Below, one piece after another: positions 19,836 to 29,471 of a stretch of DNA of 64,000 bases (position 1 is its first letter; each line of letters opens with the position of its first letter). The position numbers were made by a program, and so were the translations under genes. The DNA lies in the NCBI RefSeq assembly GCF_001642025.1, contig NZ_LWHO01000003.1, positions 163,279 through 227,278 on the forward strand, given 5' to 3'. The notes beneath the pieces are model-generated. The model did not search any database and was not told where the DNA came from. It saw nothing but the letters and a program-made list of their open reading frames with translations. The DNA comes from Cutibacterium namnetense (GTDB lineage: Bacteria; Actinomycetota; Actinomycetes; Propionibacteriales; Propionibacteriaceae).

Positions 19836-20825
19836 TCAAAAGTAGTACGGGTAAGACGACCAGTCGGGCTGGCGACGTTCGAGGAATGCGTCGCGTCCTT
19901 CCTGGGCCTCCTCGGTCATGTATGCCATCCGGGTCGCCTCACCAGCGAAGGCCTGCTGACCGGCAATGCCGTCGTCAACCATGTTGAAGGCGTACTTCAG
20001 CATTCGGATGGCTTGCGGGGACTTGCCAGCGATCGTCAGCCCCCAGTTGATGGCGGTGTTCTCCAGTTCGGCGTGAGCAACGGCCCGGTTGATGACGCCC
20101 CAGCTTTCGGCCTGCTCGGCGTCATATGTTTCAGCGAGGAAGAAGATCTCGCGGGCTCGCTTGTCACCGATCTGGCGTGCCAGTAAGGCCGAACCGTACC
20201 CGGCATCAAAGGAACCGACGTTGGCGTCGACCTGTTTAAATTTGGCGTGCTCGCGGCTGGCTACGGCCATATCAGCTACCACCATGAGGGAGTGGCCCCC
20301 GCCGGTCGTCCATCCAGGGATGGCGGCGATGATCGGTTTGGGGGTGGCACGCATGAGGCGTTGTACCTCAAGGATGTGGAGACGTCCCAGCCGTCCCTTC
20401 TCGATGCGTTCGCGTCTGGCGTCGGTGGCCAGGTCCTCGTCCCCGGAGGCTTCCTGCGACTCGTACTGGTATCCGGCGGCCCCGCGGATCCGCTGGTCGC
20501 CACCTGAGCAGAAGGAGTACCCGCCATCTCGAGGGGAGGGGCCGTTGCCAGTGAGGATGATTGCCGCGACGTCTGGGGTGCAACGGGCGGCGTCGATGCA
20601 GCGGTACAACTCGTCAACGGTGTGCGGGCGGAAGGCGTTGCGGATCGTCGGGCGGTCGAAGGCAATGCGCACCACTGGCAGATCCTCCCCAGTCGGGGCA
20701 TGGTCAGACTCGCCCCGAGACACGAGGCGATGGAAGGTCATGTCGGTCAGCGGGTCACCAGGAAGGTCAACATCGCGCCAGCGAGCTGCGTCAAAAGTGT
20801 CAGAAACGAACGGAAGGGTGCTCAC
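19836..20825 (-). CDS. menB: 1,4-Dihydroxy-2-naphthoyl-CoA synthase
   Basis: Crotonase-family enzyme that closes the naphthoquinone ring. It has the crotonase oxyanion and substrate motifs (FCSGGDQRIRG; AIPGWTTGGGHSLMVVADMAVAS) and the C-terminal EGRDAFLERRQPDWSSYPYYF typical of MenB. At 329 residues it is somewhat longer than the usual 270-300 owing to an N-terminal extension. The GTG start lacks a clear ribosome site, so an internal start is possible. First gene of the menB-menE-menF group. Confidence 0.94.
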   Translation of the reverse strand: MSTLPFVSDTFDAARWRDVDLPGDPLTDMTFHRLVSRGESDHAPTGEDLPVVRIAFDRPTIRNAFRPHTVDELYRCIDAARCTPDVAAIILTGNGPSPRDGGYSFCSGGDQRIRGAAGYQYESQEASGDEDLATDARRERIEKGRLGRLHILEVQRLMRATPKPIIAAIPGWTTGGGHSLMVVADMAVASREHAKFKQVDANVGSFDAGYGSALLARQIGDKRAREIFFLAETYDAEQAESWGVINRAVAHAELENTAINWGLTIAGKSPQAIRMLKYAFNMVDDGIAGQQAFAGEATRMAYMTEEAQEGRDAFLERRQPDWSSYPYYF

Positions 20826-20849
20826 CCCGTGGAAGCTACCACTGCTGGC

Positions 20850-21467
20850 TTACCTGGGATGACGAGCTAGCCGCGACGCCGAGATGACGCCGCCGATCGC
20901 TCCGCCGAGGTGAGCCTGCCAGGAGACCCCTGCTGCGCCCGGCAGCACTCCCCACAGCACTGATCCGTAGATGAAGAACACGGCGATCGCTACCAGGATG
21001 TCACGCAGTCTCTTGGTGAAGAGGCCGCGGACTAGTAGATAGGTCAACCAGCCGAAGACGATTCCAGACGCGCCTAGCGTGATCGTCCCGGGGGCGCTGA
21101 AACACCACGCGAAAAGCCCCGAGCACACCATGATCATCAGCCCTGAGAAGATCCAGGTTCGCGTCGATTCCAGGTACACGAGCATTCCGAGGATAAACAG
21201 CGGCACGGAGTTGCCGACCAGATGTGGCCAGCCGTAGTGCAGCCATGGGGCAGTGAAAATCTCCCATAGCCCCTGCATGGTCCAGGAGTGGATGCCGAAG
21301 TGGTCAAGAGTGTTGCCAAGCATGGTGTCGATGACCTCGAGGATCCACATGATCGCGACGACGACGGCCATCACGCCTGCGCTGCTGGCAATGGAATTGG
21401 TGCGGGTCGGAGGTTGGGCCTGACGCCGGCGGACTGGGGCGGACGACGGAGGCAGATATGAAGCCAT
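20850..21467 (-). CDS. Rhomboid intramembrane serine protease
   Basis: Polytopic membrane protease cutting substrates within the bilayer. The family residues are present: the HLxxN motif (H82, N86), the catalytic Ser in GASG (S134), and the catalytic His in HLGG (H186), with about six membrane helices. I start at the ATG at 21467; nine further upstream codons are open without a ribosome site. It is followed on the same strand by menB 24 bp away. Substrates cannot be predicted. Confidence 0.9.
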   Translation of the reverse strand: MASYLPPSSAPVRRRQAQPPTRTNSIASSAGVMAVVVAIMWILEVIDTMLGNTLDHFGIHSWTMQGLWEIFTAPWLHYGWPHLVGNSVPLFILGMLVYLESTRTWIFSGLMIMVCSGLFAWCFSAPGTITLGASGIVFGWLTYLLVRGLFTKRLRDILVAIAVFFIYGSVLWGVLPGAAGVSWQAHLGGAIGGVISASRLARHPR

Positions 21468-21595
21468 GTACCCAGTGTGGCAAAGAAGAATCAAGAAAAA
21501 TCTGTGAATTTCGTCACATAAGGCCTGTTGGTGTGGTTCTACCTATTCCAGCATGTCGGATGCCGCAACAGCGGCGGAAGGTCGAGGAGGACCGT

Positions 21596-22130
21596 ATGGC
21601 GGACCAGCAAGACGCCTTCGAATCCGAGCAGATGGCCAATGTTCTTAAGGCCATGGGCGTGCGCAAGGGTGATGTCGTCACCATTTATCTGCCCGCATTC
21701 CGGAGATTTTCTTCGCGATGTTGGCTTGCGCCAAGATCGGTGCGGTGCACTCGGTAGTGTTCGCGGGCTACTCCTCGGAAGCTCTTAACGCGCGTATTGA
21801 CGGCTCGGAGTCGAAGGTTATTATCACTGCTGACGGATCGCGGATTAACGGCACAATCTTCCCGATGAAGCAGATCATCGACGATGCAGTGAAATTTTCC
21901 CCACCGGTCGAGAGCGTCATCGTGGTGCGCAACACCAAGTCCGAGATTTCGATGGACTCGACTCGTGATCACTGGTTCCACGAGTTGTGCAAACTGCCGA
22001 TCGTAAAAAAGTAAGTGTCAGACCGTTCAGGTGGATGTCGAGGACCCGCTCCGGAAAGATTATGCGTCGCGTCCTCAAGGCTCGCGCTCTAGGTGAAGAC
22101 GAGGGAGACCTGTCAACCCTGGAGAACTGA
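21596..22130 (+). pseudogene. acs: Acetyl-CoA synthetase remnant (frameshift plus internal deletion)
   Basis: Decayed AMP-forming acetyl-CoA synthetase, normally about 650 residues. The first piece reads MANVLKAMGVRKGDVVTIYLP. The frame is then lost at about 21,698 and resumes as IPEIFFAMLACAKIGAVHSVV, consistent with one missing base. The second piece ends at 22,014. A third piece at 22,035-22,130 restores the natural C-terminus, RTRSGKIMRRVLKAR to the final STLEN. Roughly 450-500 codons between them, with the adenylation core, are gone, as is the N-terminal domain. An AGGAGG precedes the ATG at 21,596. Confidence 0.88.
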
Positions 22131-22156
22131 GGCTATTACGGGAAGGGCGGGTGATG

Positions 22157-22578
22157 TTATCTCCTCGCCGCCTCGTGCTTGTCGACCATGTCAGCGGTGT
22201 CCTTGCCGGGCCCGCTATTGATCTGTGAGCACGTGTCGGTGAGATCAGGCTGCGACAGCATGTGCGTGCCGTAGGAGTTGGCAAAATCGACCTGTTTATC
22301 TGCTTGGTGTGATCTATAGCCATTGGGAAAAATTCTTTGCAGCCTCAACATCGTTGCTAGATTCTTTGGTACAGCGATTGACGGTCTGTTGTACGCTTTT
22401 CTGTCTTTCTAAAGCTACCGGACATGGCGCTAGAATTCGTACCAGTTGAGAAGCAGTGGTCGTTCAATCCACCTCCGGTCACGGCGATAGTGGTAGCAAG
22501 ACCCGAGGCTGCGTTAAGAAAATGTGGGCGAGAACCCCCTTTCTCGGCAGTTAAATCCTCAAGCTGTTGAATATTCAC
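22157..22578 (-). pseudogene. Decayed reading frame of unknown origin
   Basis: No protein family recognised. Three overlapping pieces in different frames look protein-like: a GTG-started piece (22,578-22,357, beginning MNIQQLEDLTAEKGG), a middle frame reading KESSNDVEAAKNFSQWL then a stop, and a last piece with QADKQVDFANSYGTH ending at 22,157. The acidic, Asn/Ser-rich composition of the last two suggests one gene broken by at least two frameshifts. The region is visibly richer in A+T than its neighbours. It could also be non-coding. Confidence 0.35.
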
Positions 22579-22777
22579 ACGCTGATTCGGAAGTGTGGGT
22601 ATCTATGAGGTGTTTATAAAGCTGTCTGAATCGTCACCTCGCTGCCGTGTCGCGATGATGCGCGGAATGAATCGACCAGCTACGGCGCGTAGCAGATGTC
22701 TTTGGCGACTGCTGTGGCGGGCGTCAGGTGGCATCATGCAAGAGTGCACCCCGTACCCCCGCATGACGAGGAGGACC
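22579..22777. other. Non-coding gap before hemW
   Basis: With the remnants before it, this forms a gap of more than 600 bases without an intact gene. No RNA gene or clear promoter seen. The hemW frame is open here but looks non-coding. Confidence 0.4.
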
Positions 22778-23959
22778 ATGACGCACGCCGGCAATAGCCT
22801 GCCAGAACTTCATCCAGCTGACGGGCCGTGGAGCATCTACCTCCACGTTCCCTTCTGTGCATCGCGGTGCGGGTACTGCGACTTCAACACCTATGTGCTG
22901 TCAGCGATGGGAGATGACGCGGTGGCGAGGTATCTCGACGCCGCCCACCGGGAGCTCGAGCTGGCTGCCGACGCGCTGGGGGATGCACAACCCCCGGTTT
23001 CGACGATCTTCTTTGGGGGTGGCACTCCGACGATGCTCTCCCCGGTGCAGCTAGCGGAGCTCGTCAATCACGTCCGTACATTATGGGGGATTGACCCCGA
23101 CGCCGAGATCACTACTGAGGCCAATCCGGAAACCCTCAGCGAAGAGGTCTTAGCCGGTCTGTTGAAAGCCGGGATTAATCGGTTGTCGATGGGAATGCAG
23201 TCCGCCGACGAGTACGTCTTGGCGGTTTTAGATCGTCGTCATCGGCCAGGACGCGCCGTCGAGATGGCACAGCTGGCGCGCCAGGTGGGATTCGACGACG
23301 TCAGCTTGGATCTCATCTTCGGCGCCCCCGGGGAGAACCTTGACTCGTGGCGACACAGCCTCGACGCCGCGTTGACGGCCGCACCAGACCATATTTCGGC
23401 ATACTCTCTCATCGTTGAAGAAGGAACTCGACTAGCGGCCAGAATCCGTCGGGGAGAGCTGCCGATGACCGACGAGGACGATCTCGCCGACAAATACTTG
23501 CTCGCCGAAAAGATTCTCACTGAGGCCGGGTACGTCAACTACGAGGTGTCGAACTGGGCTCGTCCTCGTAGCGGCCGGGACCACCAATGTCGGCACAACA
23601 TGGCGTACTGGCTGGGGCGTGACTGGTGGGGAATTGGCCCGGGGGCCCATTCTCACGTTGCTGGCACGCGGTGGTGGAATGTCAAACACCCCGCCACCTA
23701 CCGGACCCTGCTGGGTGACAGGACGCTGCCCGTTGACGACTATGAAGTTCTCGACGATGTGCAGCGCCATGAAGAGACGGTGCTTCTTCGGTTGCGTTTG
23801 GCTGATGGATTGCCGATGGCGGATCTGTCCGAGGCCGAATGTATGCGGGCTGCCGAGGTCGTTGAGCAGGGGCTCGCGACGATGGAGGAGGAGCGGCTGG
23901 TACTCAACTTGTCAGGCCGGATGGTGGCTGACCGAATCATTACCGATCTCCTTGTCTAG
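22778..23959 (+). CDS. hemW: Radical SAM heme chaperone HemW
   Basis: Radical SAM protein related to HemN, now regarded as a heme chaperone rather than a coproporphyrinogen oxidase. The cluster motif is C27-x3-C31-x2-C34 followed by Asp-Phe; the extra Cys of true HemN is absent, which favours HemW. At 393 residues it matches the family. The ATG at 22,778 is preceded by GAGGAGG with short spacing; upstream in-frame ATGs at 22,763 and 22,736 lack ribosome sites. It precedes DUF3097. Confidence 0.93.
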   Translation: MTHAGNSLPELHPADGPWSIYLHVPFCASRCGYCDFNTYVLSAMGDDAVARYLDAAHRELELAADALGDAQPPVSTIFFGGGTPTMLSPVQLAELVNHVRTLWGIDPDAEITTEANPETLSEEVLAGLLKAGINRLSMGMQSADEYVLAVLDRRHRPGRAVEMAQLARQVGFDDVSLDLIFGAPGENLDSWRHSLDAALTAAPDHISAYSLIVEEGTRLAARIRRGELPMTDEDDLADKYLLAEKILTEAGYVNYEVSNWARPRSGRDHQCRHNMAYWLGRDWWGIGPGAHSHVAGTRWWNVKHPATYRTLLGDRTLPVDDYEVLDDVQRHEETVLLRLRLADGLPMADLSEAECMRAAEVVEQGLATMEEERLVLNLSGRMVADRIITDLLV

Positions 23960-24019
23960 CGGTATTCCTCCATTTCGTCCAACAGATCGTCATATTGGCC
24001 GCCAGCATGGCTTGTCGTT

Positions 24020-24919
24020 ATGCCTAGGTGTGGCAATACAGTGGCTATCGTGATTGATCGCTACTCTCACGACGTCCTTGCACGCGGCTGGCGCACCTCC
24101 CACATGAAGAAGAGCGCTGATATGCCGCTGGAACTCGACATGGTCGTTGAGGATCCTTCCAGCGGATTCGTGGGGGCCGTCATCGGATGGCAAAACGGCT
24201 TGGTTGTGCTTGAGGACCGCAAGGGTAAGCGCAAATCGTTTCCTGTCGGCCCGGGGTTCTGGGTGGACGGACAACCCGTGAACCTGTGTATTCCCTCTCG
24301 TCAGGGAAGTGCGAGCATCAAACACACTGCTTCTGGCTCTATCGCCGGTGGGGCTGAACCGGCCCGAGTTGCCCTACCCAGCCGGATATACGTTGAGGGA
24401 CGTCATGACGCCGAACTCGTCGAAAAAATATGGGGAGACGATCTGCGTCATGTCGGGGTCGTTGTGGAATACATGGGTGGCATGGATGACCTCGTCGGGA
24501 TCGTCGCCGAGTTTAAACCTGGCCCGGGGCATCGCCTTGGCGTTCTGGTCGACCACCTCGTTGCCGGCACCAAGGAGTCACGGGTAGCAGATGAGGTGCG
24601 CCGTGGTGGGTACGGTGAGTACGTCATGATTACCGGTCATCGCTTTATCGACATCTGGCAGGCCATCAAACCTCAGCGGATTGGCCGCCAAGAATGGCCT
24701 GAGGTCCCGATGGACGAAGACTTCAAATTCGGCACCCTGAAACGTCTCGGTCTACCTCACTCGACCCAAGCTGACATTGGTCAGGCCTGGCAAGCCATGC
24801 TGGCACGAGTACGCGACTGGCGCGATTTGGATCCCCGGTTTAACACGGAAATGGAGAAACTCATCGATTTCGTCACGTGCGACCACGTCGAGGAGCTGGA
24901 CAATGAGGAGATGACATGA
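24020..24919 (+). CDS. DUF3097 family protein
   Basis: Conserved actinobacterial protein of unknown function, 299 residues. An N-terminal beta-rich part contains DRKGKRKSFPVGPGFWVDG, and the C-terminal part contains VEGRHDAELVEKIWGDDL, EYMGGMDDL and GHRFIDIWQA. The EGRHDAELVEKIWG segment resembles a Toprim-like nucleotide-binding edge, but that is only a visual impression. The start may instead be the GTG at 24,041. The stop overlaps the ATG of the next gene (ATGA), suggesting translational coupling. Confidence 0.85.
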   Translation: MPRCGNTVAIVIDRYSHDVLARGWRTSHMKKSADMPLELDMVVEDPSSGFVGAVIGWQNGLVVLEDRKGKRKSFPVGPGFWVDGQPVNLCIPSRQGSASIKHTASGSIAGGAEPARVALPSRIYVEGRHDAELVEKIWGDDLRHVGVVVEYMGGMDDLVGIVAEFKPGPGHRLGVLVDHLVAGTKESRVADEVRRGGYGEYVMITGHRFIDIWQAIKPQRIGRQEWPEVPMDEDFKFGTLKRLGLPHSTQADIGQAWQAMLARVRDWRDLDPRFNTEMEKLIDFVTCDHVEELDNEEMT

Positions 24920-25677
24920 GTATTGACGTCGACACGGTGTCTGATCTCATCCGGGACGTGAGTGCCAGGGTCATTGATCCCCGATTCCGGGCCCTTCACG
25001 ATCATCAAATCCACCAGAAAAAGCCCGGGGACTTCGTTACTGACGCTGATCGTCAGGCCGAGCGCGAGCTGGGCGCTGCCGTGACTAAGTATGCCGGCGG
25101 TGTCGTCGTGGGGGAGGAATCAGCTTTCGCTGACCCAGCCATCCTCGATGCCGTCCCCGATGCTGACCTGGCCTGGGTCATTGACCCTATTGACGGCACC
25201 AAGAACTTCGTGCACGGGTCTGTTGATCACGGCATCATGCTTGCTCAGCTCAGCCGTGGTGAAACAGTCAGAGGATGGATCTGGCAGCCGCAATACGGAC
25301 ATATGTGGTTCGCTGAGCATGGCGCCGGAGTCACGTGCGACGGTGACGAGGTGACACGTGGGGATGCCCACTGTCCGATTCGTGCCGCTACCACTCATGA
25401 GGCCTACAAAATTGCCTCGCCTGGGGTGGAATGGCGGATGGCGAAATGGTGCTGTGCGGTGGACTATCCGCTGGTGTGCCTGGGCGAGACCGACGTCACC
25501 GTCTATCAGCACTCTTACTTGTGGGATCACCTTCCTGGTGCACTCATGGTACGAGAGATCGGTGGGGTAGTGCGTACTGTCGATGGCGCGGAATACGGAC
25601 CGCGAGAGACTTCAGGAAAGCTCGTTGTCGCTGCCGATGAGGGGGCTTACGAGAGGGTTGCCAGATTGCTGCGCTGA
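24916..25677 (+). CDS. hisN: Inositol monophosphatase family, probably histidinol-phosphatase
   Basis: Mg-dependent phosphatase of the FIG/IMPase fold. Metal-site motifs are GEES (66-69), DPIDGT (90-95) and WDHLPG (203-208). Actinobacterial members of this size with DPIDGTKNFVHG usually act as histidinol-phosphatase (HisN), but inositol phosphatase activity cannot be excluded. 253 residues, cytoplasmic. It overlaps DUF3097 by four bases and converges with the MBL hydrolase gene 17 bp away. Confidence 0.8.
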   Translation: MSIDVDTVSDLIRDVSARVIDPRFRALHDHQIHQKKPGDFVTDADRQAERELGAAVTKYAGGVVVGEESAFADPAILDAVPDADLAWVIDPIDGTKNFVHGSVDHGIMLAQLSRGETVRGWIWQPQYGHMWFAEHGAGVTCDGDEVTRGDAHCPIRAATTHEAYKIASPGVEWRMAKWCCAVDYPLVCLGETDVTVYQHSYLWDHLPGALMVREIGGVVRTVDGAEYGPRETSGKLVVAADEGAYERVARLLR

Positions 25678-25694
25678 GTCGTCCCGGCTGGGCC

Positions 25695-26372
25695 TCAGGA
25701 TAGCTGAGGAGGGATGTGCCGGCGAGTGAGCGGGATGTTCATGGGTATTCGCTCGGCAAGCTGGGCACGCTGAGTCATGACGGCGGTGGCATCTACGGGA
25801 TGACCGTGCCCAGGAACATAGAGGCCGGCTCCGTCGGTGCCCGTAATGACCGAATCGATCGCCCGCGGCCAACCACGGACGTCGGTTGTCTCGTCAGATT
25901 GTGGCTCTCCTGCGGTCTCCACGAGGTCCCCGACGAAGGTGATCTTCTCGTCACGCACAATGACAATGAGGTCGCCGTCGGTGTGGGCCGGGCCGGGATG
26001 GATAATCTCGGCGCCCAATCCGCCCAAGTTCACATACGCCATGAGAGATACGGGGTGGTCGACCTGGAGGTCGGGACAGTGAGCTAGAGCGGCCTCGTGC
26101 ATCCACACTTCGGCATTGTCGATCCCCGGTAGGCCACCGCTGTGGTCATAGTGGTGATGGGTGATGACGATTCGATCTACAGGACGGCCCAGCATGCACG
26201 CTGCCGACATCGCCAGGGCGCGCCCCTGCTCGGGAACTGATCCGGTATCGATGAGGAGGACATGGTCTTCACCAGCTACGAGCCCGCAGGAGACACTCTC
26301 CGGTTCAACAATGGTTGTCCACACTCGAGGTGTGAGGCAGGACCATTGGGGAGTCTCGGGATGTGCTGACAT
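25695..26372 (-). CDS. MBL-fold metallohydrolase
   Basis: Metallo-beta-lactamase-fold hydrolase of 225 residues. The zinc motif H72-x-H74-x-D76-H77 lies in THHHYDHSGG; later ligands are His in PGPAHTDGDL, Asp in FVGDLVE and His in VPGHGHP. The substrate is not predictable. I use the ATG at 26,372 (MSAHPETP); the open frame extends 62 codons upstream through the hrcA promoter and CIRCE, which argues against that start. Divergent from hrcA. Confidence 0.85.
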   Translation of the reverse strand: MSAHPETPQWSCLTPRVWTTIVEPESVSCGLVAGEDHVLLIDTGSVPEQGRALAMSAACMLGRPVDRIVITHHHYDHSGGLPGIDNAEVWMHEAALAHCPDLQVDHPVSLMAYVNLGGLGAEIIHPGPAHTDGDLIVIVRDEKITFVGDLVETAGEPQSDETTDVRGWPRAIDSVITGTDGAGLYVPGHGHPVDATAVMTQRAQLAERIPMNIPLTRRHIPPQLS

Positions 26373-26448
26373 GGCCACCAGTCTGGCACGTTCGCAAGAA
26401 TGTGCTGCCGGCGAGAGGGGCAGAGGACCGAGAACGAACGCGATAAGG

Positions 26449-26474
26449 TGGCACTCGGCACTCGAGAGTGCCAA
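26449..26474. promoter_or_regulatory. CIRCE operator for HrcA
   Basis: TGGCACTC, nine bases, GAGTGCCAA. This matches the CIRCE consensus (TTAGCACTC-N9-GAGTGCTAA) in arm sequence and exact 9-bp spacing, with A/T to G/C changes at the outer arms. It lies 40 bp before the hrcA GTG, so HrcA very probably represses its own operon, with release on heat shock. Confidence 0.88.
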
Positions 26475-26514
26475 AGTGGGATGTGTATCCAGCCGAATCG
26501 TGTGAGGAGGAGTT

Positions 26515-27534
26515 GTGCTCGACGACCGCAAGCTCGACGTGCTCAAAGCCATCGTCACCGATTATGTCTCCAGCAAGGAGCCGGTGGGTTCAAAAGCTCT
26601 GGTGGAACGCCACGGGTTGCGCGTGTCCCCGGCCACCGTCCGTAACGACATGGCCGTACTAGAGGAGGAAGGGTACATCACCCACCCCCACACCAGCGCC
26701 GGGCGCATCCCCACAGACAAGGGGTATCGCCTCTTCGTCGATCGCATTGCCACTCTCAAGCCGTTGTCGGGGCCCGAGCGTCGGGCTATTCAGGCGTTTA
26801 TGACTGGGGCAGTGGACCTCGACGACATCGTGCGCCGCACTGTGCGCCTGCTTGCTCAAATTACCCACCAGGTCGCGATTATGCGGTACCCAGTGGCGAC
26901 GACGGGGACGATTCGACACCTCGAATTAGTGAGTTTGTCGACTGACCGCATCCTCATCGTGCTCATCATGTCGTCGGGATCGGTAGAGCAGCAGATCGTC
27001 GAGCTTCCGAGCCATGATGAGCAGAATCTCGCCGCGCTTCGCACCCGGCTGAATGAGGCCCTCGTCGGATTGACAGTCGCTGAGGCGATTGACGCCCTCA
27101 ACCGCCTCCTTGACGATCTAGGGCCAGCCGAAGGGCCGCGAGCGGCGTCGGTCATCGCTACCGTTCTCGAGATCCTCGCCGGCGACCCATCTGCTCGGGT
27201 TGTGGTTGCCGGAGTTCCCAATCTCACCGCATTCGGTGCACAGTGGGAAACAGCGGTGCGTCCCGTCCTTGAGGCCCTTGAAGAGCAGGTCGTCCTCATG
27301 CGACTGCTGGGCGAGGCAACCGCAGGGGAGGCCGGCGAGGTTACGGTTCGCATCGGCGCTGAGAACACCGATGTGCCCTTCCAATCGACCTCAGTGGTGG
27401 CCAGCCCCTATGGTCCCGAAGATGCCTTGTCGAGCTTGGGTGTCGTCGGGCCCACCAGAATGGACTACCCCTCAACCATGGCAGCTGTGCGAGCCGTGGC
27501 CCGCTATGTGGGCCGGTTCCTGGCAGAAGGATGA
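26515..27534 (+). CDS. hrcA: Heat-inducible transcription repressor HrcA
   Basis: Repressor of class I heat-shock genes that binds CIRCE and is stabilised by GroEL. The N-terminal winged helix carries RKLDVLKAIVTDYVSS and TVRNDMAVLEEEGYITHPHTSAGRIPTDKGYR; the rest is the HrcA dimerisation/GAF-like domain. 339 residues, GTG start behind AGGAGG. It begins the hrcA-dnaJ-rsmE operon downstream of the CIRCE site. Confidence 0.96.
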   Translation: MLDDRKLDVLKAIVTDYVSSKEPVGSKALVERHGLRVSPATVRNDMAVLEEEGYITHPHTSAGRIPTDKGYRLFVDRIATLKPLSGPERRAIQAFMTGAVDLDDIVRRTVRLLAQITHQVAIMRYPVATTGTIRHLELVSLSTDRILIVLIMSSGSVEQQIVELPSHDEQNLAALRTRLNEALVGLTVAEAIDALNRLLDDLGPAEGPRAASVIATVLEILAGDPSARVVVAGVPNLTAFGAQWETAVRPVLEALEEQVVLMRLLGEATAGEAGEVTVRIGAENTDVPFQSTSVVASPYGPEDALSSLGVVGPTRMDYPSTMAAVRAVARYVGRFLAEG

Positions 27535-27537
27535 TTC

Positions 27538-28716
27538 TTGAGTAACGACTACTACGAGATTCTTGGCGTTTCCCGTGATGCGAGTGCCGACGATATCAAG
27601 AAGGCGTATCGCCGTAAGGCTATGAAACTCCACCCCGATGTTGCTGGGCCTGGATCGGAAGAGGAGTTCAAGCAGGTCCAAGAGGCTTACGAGGTCCTCC
27701 AGGATCCGCAGAAACGCGCCGTTTTTGATCGCGGCGGCGACCCCAATGCTCGGATGGGAGGATTCGGGGAAAGCGGCTTCAGCAGCGCTGGATTCGATTT
27801 CACCAATCTTGTTGACGCGATGTTTGGTGGCGGCTCTCCTTTTGGTTCTGGTGGTGGCCGTGGTCCGCGCTCGCGCACCCGCCGTGGCCAGGACGCCCTG
27901 GTCCGGATGCGCCTCAGTCTCGCCGAGGCCGTCTTTGGCGTCACCAAGCCGTTGGAAGTCGACACCGCAGTGGTGTGTCCAAAATGCCAGGGCAAAGGCG
28001 CACAGTCTGGTTCCGAGCCGGTAACCTGCGATACCTGTCAGGGGCGCGGTGAGGTCATTACCGTGCAGCGCTCCTTCCTAGGCGATATCCGCACCAGTCA
28101 GCCTTGCCCGACCTGCCATGGTTACGGCACGGTCATCCCTGATCCGTGCCAGGAATGCTCCGGTGAAGGGCGGGTGCGCACCACCCGTACTATCAACGTC
28201 AAGATTCCCGCCGGAGTGGCTGATGGTAACCGCATTCACCTTGATTCCCAGGGGGAGGTTGGCCCCGGAGGTGGCCCGGCCGGTGACCTGTATATCGAGA
28301 TGATGGTCAGCCCCCATGATGTCTTTACCCGTCACGGTGACGACCTCGAGATGGTTGTCACCATCCCGATGACGGCGGCAGCGCTAGGAACGAAGGTCCC
28401 GGTGCACACTTTGGAGGCAGATCGCGAGGACTTCCCCGAGGACACCAAGACCGTCACCGTGGAGGTGCCGGCCGGCACCCAATCCGGCACCCGGATTGTC
28501 GTTACCGAACGAGGTGTGCCGAGGCTTCGCCGCAACGGGCGCGGTGACCTTGGTGTCACGTTCATCGTCCAGACACCGACGAAGCTCGACTCCCACCAGA
28601 AGGAGCTGATGCGTCAGCTGGCTGAGGCACGCGATGAGACCAAGGCCTCGGCCTCGGTGGAGAAGTCGGGCGGTCGGGGCATGTTTTCCCGTATCAAGGA
28701 AGCTTTTGGCGGATGA
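27538..28716 (+). CDS. dnaJ: Chaperone DnaJ
   Basis: Co-chaperone that stimulates the DnaK ATPase and holds unfolded clients. Order of parts: J domain with HPD at 32-34, Gly/Phe-rich linker ([13 protein letters not shown]), a four-repeat zinc domain ([32 protein letters not shown]), then two C-terminal client-binding domains. 392 residues. The TTG start follows the hrcA stop by three bases. Its linkage to hrcA rather than dnaK marks it as the DnaJ2-type copy of actinobacteria. Confidence 0.96.
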   Translation: MSNDYYEILGVSRDASADDIKKAYRRKAMKLHPDVAGPGSEEEFKQVQEAYEVLQDPQKRAVFDRGGDPNARMGGFGESGFSSAGFDFTNLVDAMFGGGSPFGSGGGRGPRSRTRRGQDALVRMRLSLAEAVFGVTKPLEVDTAVVCPKCQGKGAQSGSEPVTCDTCQGRGEVITVQRSFLGDIRTSQPCPTCHGYGTVIPDPCQECSGEGRVRTTRTINVKIPAGVADGNRIHLDSQGEVGPGGGPAGDLYIEMMVSPHDVFTRHGDDLEMVVTIPMTAAALGTKVPVHTLEADREDFPEDTKTVTVEVPAGTQSGTRIVVTERGVPRLRRNGRGDLGVTFIVQTPTKLDSHQKELMRQLAEARDETKASASVEKSGGRGMFSRIKEAFGG

Positions 28717-29453
28717 GTGACCCTTGCTTCCTTGGTGAGGTCGCCGCAACCACGCCCGGATCGGTGATGGAGATCACCGGCGCAGAAGGCCATCATGCCG
28801 GCTCGGTTCGACGCATCCGGGTGGGTGAGTCTGTTCTCGTTACCGATGGTCAGGGTCATGCCGTTCGTGGCCCTGCCATTGAGGTGACAAAGGGGTCGGT
28901 TAGTGTCGAGGTCGTTGAAATTCTCGAAACTCCCGCGACCGCGCATCGGTGGGTGGGCGTCCAAGCGTTGCCGAAGTCCGATAGAGCTGAGCTGGCCGTG
29001 GCGACCCTCACCGAGATGGGGGTTCACGAGATCCTCGCATGGCAGGCTGATCGGAGCATCGTGCGATGGAAGGGTGACAAGCAAGCCAAAGGTGTCGCGA
29101 GGTGGCAAGCGGCTGCTCGTGAGGCCACCAAACAGTCTCGCCGTTTTCTTGTGCCGCAGGTAGAACTGGCGGCGACTCGCGAGGTTGTGGAGCGGATTCG
29201 CAATGCCGAGGCCGCCTACGTTCTGCATGAGTCGGCCACCGAGCCGCTGGTGCGTCAGAAGTTGCCGGTATCCGGTGAGGTGATCTTCATCGTCGGGCCA
29301 GAGGGTGGCATCACTGACCGTGAGGTGGAGGCCTTCGTCGCGGCCGGTGCACGTCCTGTGACGATATCGGACGGAGTATTGAGAACCTCGACAGCCGGCG
29401 TGGTTGGCTTAGCCCAATTGCGGGCCATGGCCAACCTCACCGCCTGCGGTTGA
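28713..29453 (+). CDS. rsmE: 16S rRNA m3U1498 methyltransferase
   Basis: SPOUT-family methyltransferase that modifies U1498 of 16S rRNA. Family signatures are [10 protein letters not shown] in the PUA-like N-terminal domain, and the knot motifs [16 protein letters not shown] and [14 protein letters not shown] near the C-terminus. 246 residues, typical length. Its ATG overlaps the dnaJ stop (ATGA), completing the heat-shock operon. Confidence 0.94.
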   Translation: MSDPCFLGEVAATTPGSVMEITGAEGHHAGSVRRIRVGESVLVTDGQGHAVRGPAIEVTKGSVSVEVVEILETPATAHRWVGVQALPKSDRAELAVATLTEMGVHEILAWQADRSIVRWKGDKQAKGVARWQAAAREATKQSRRFLVPQVELAATREVVERIRNAEAAYVLHESATEPLVRQKLPVSGEVIFIVGPEGGITDREVEAFVAAGARPVTISDGVLRTSTAGVVGLAQLRAMANLTACG

Positions 29454-29471
29454 GGATCTGGCGGGTCGTGT

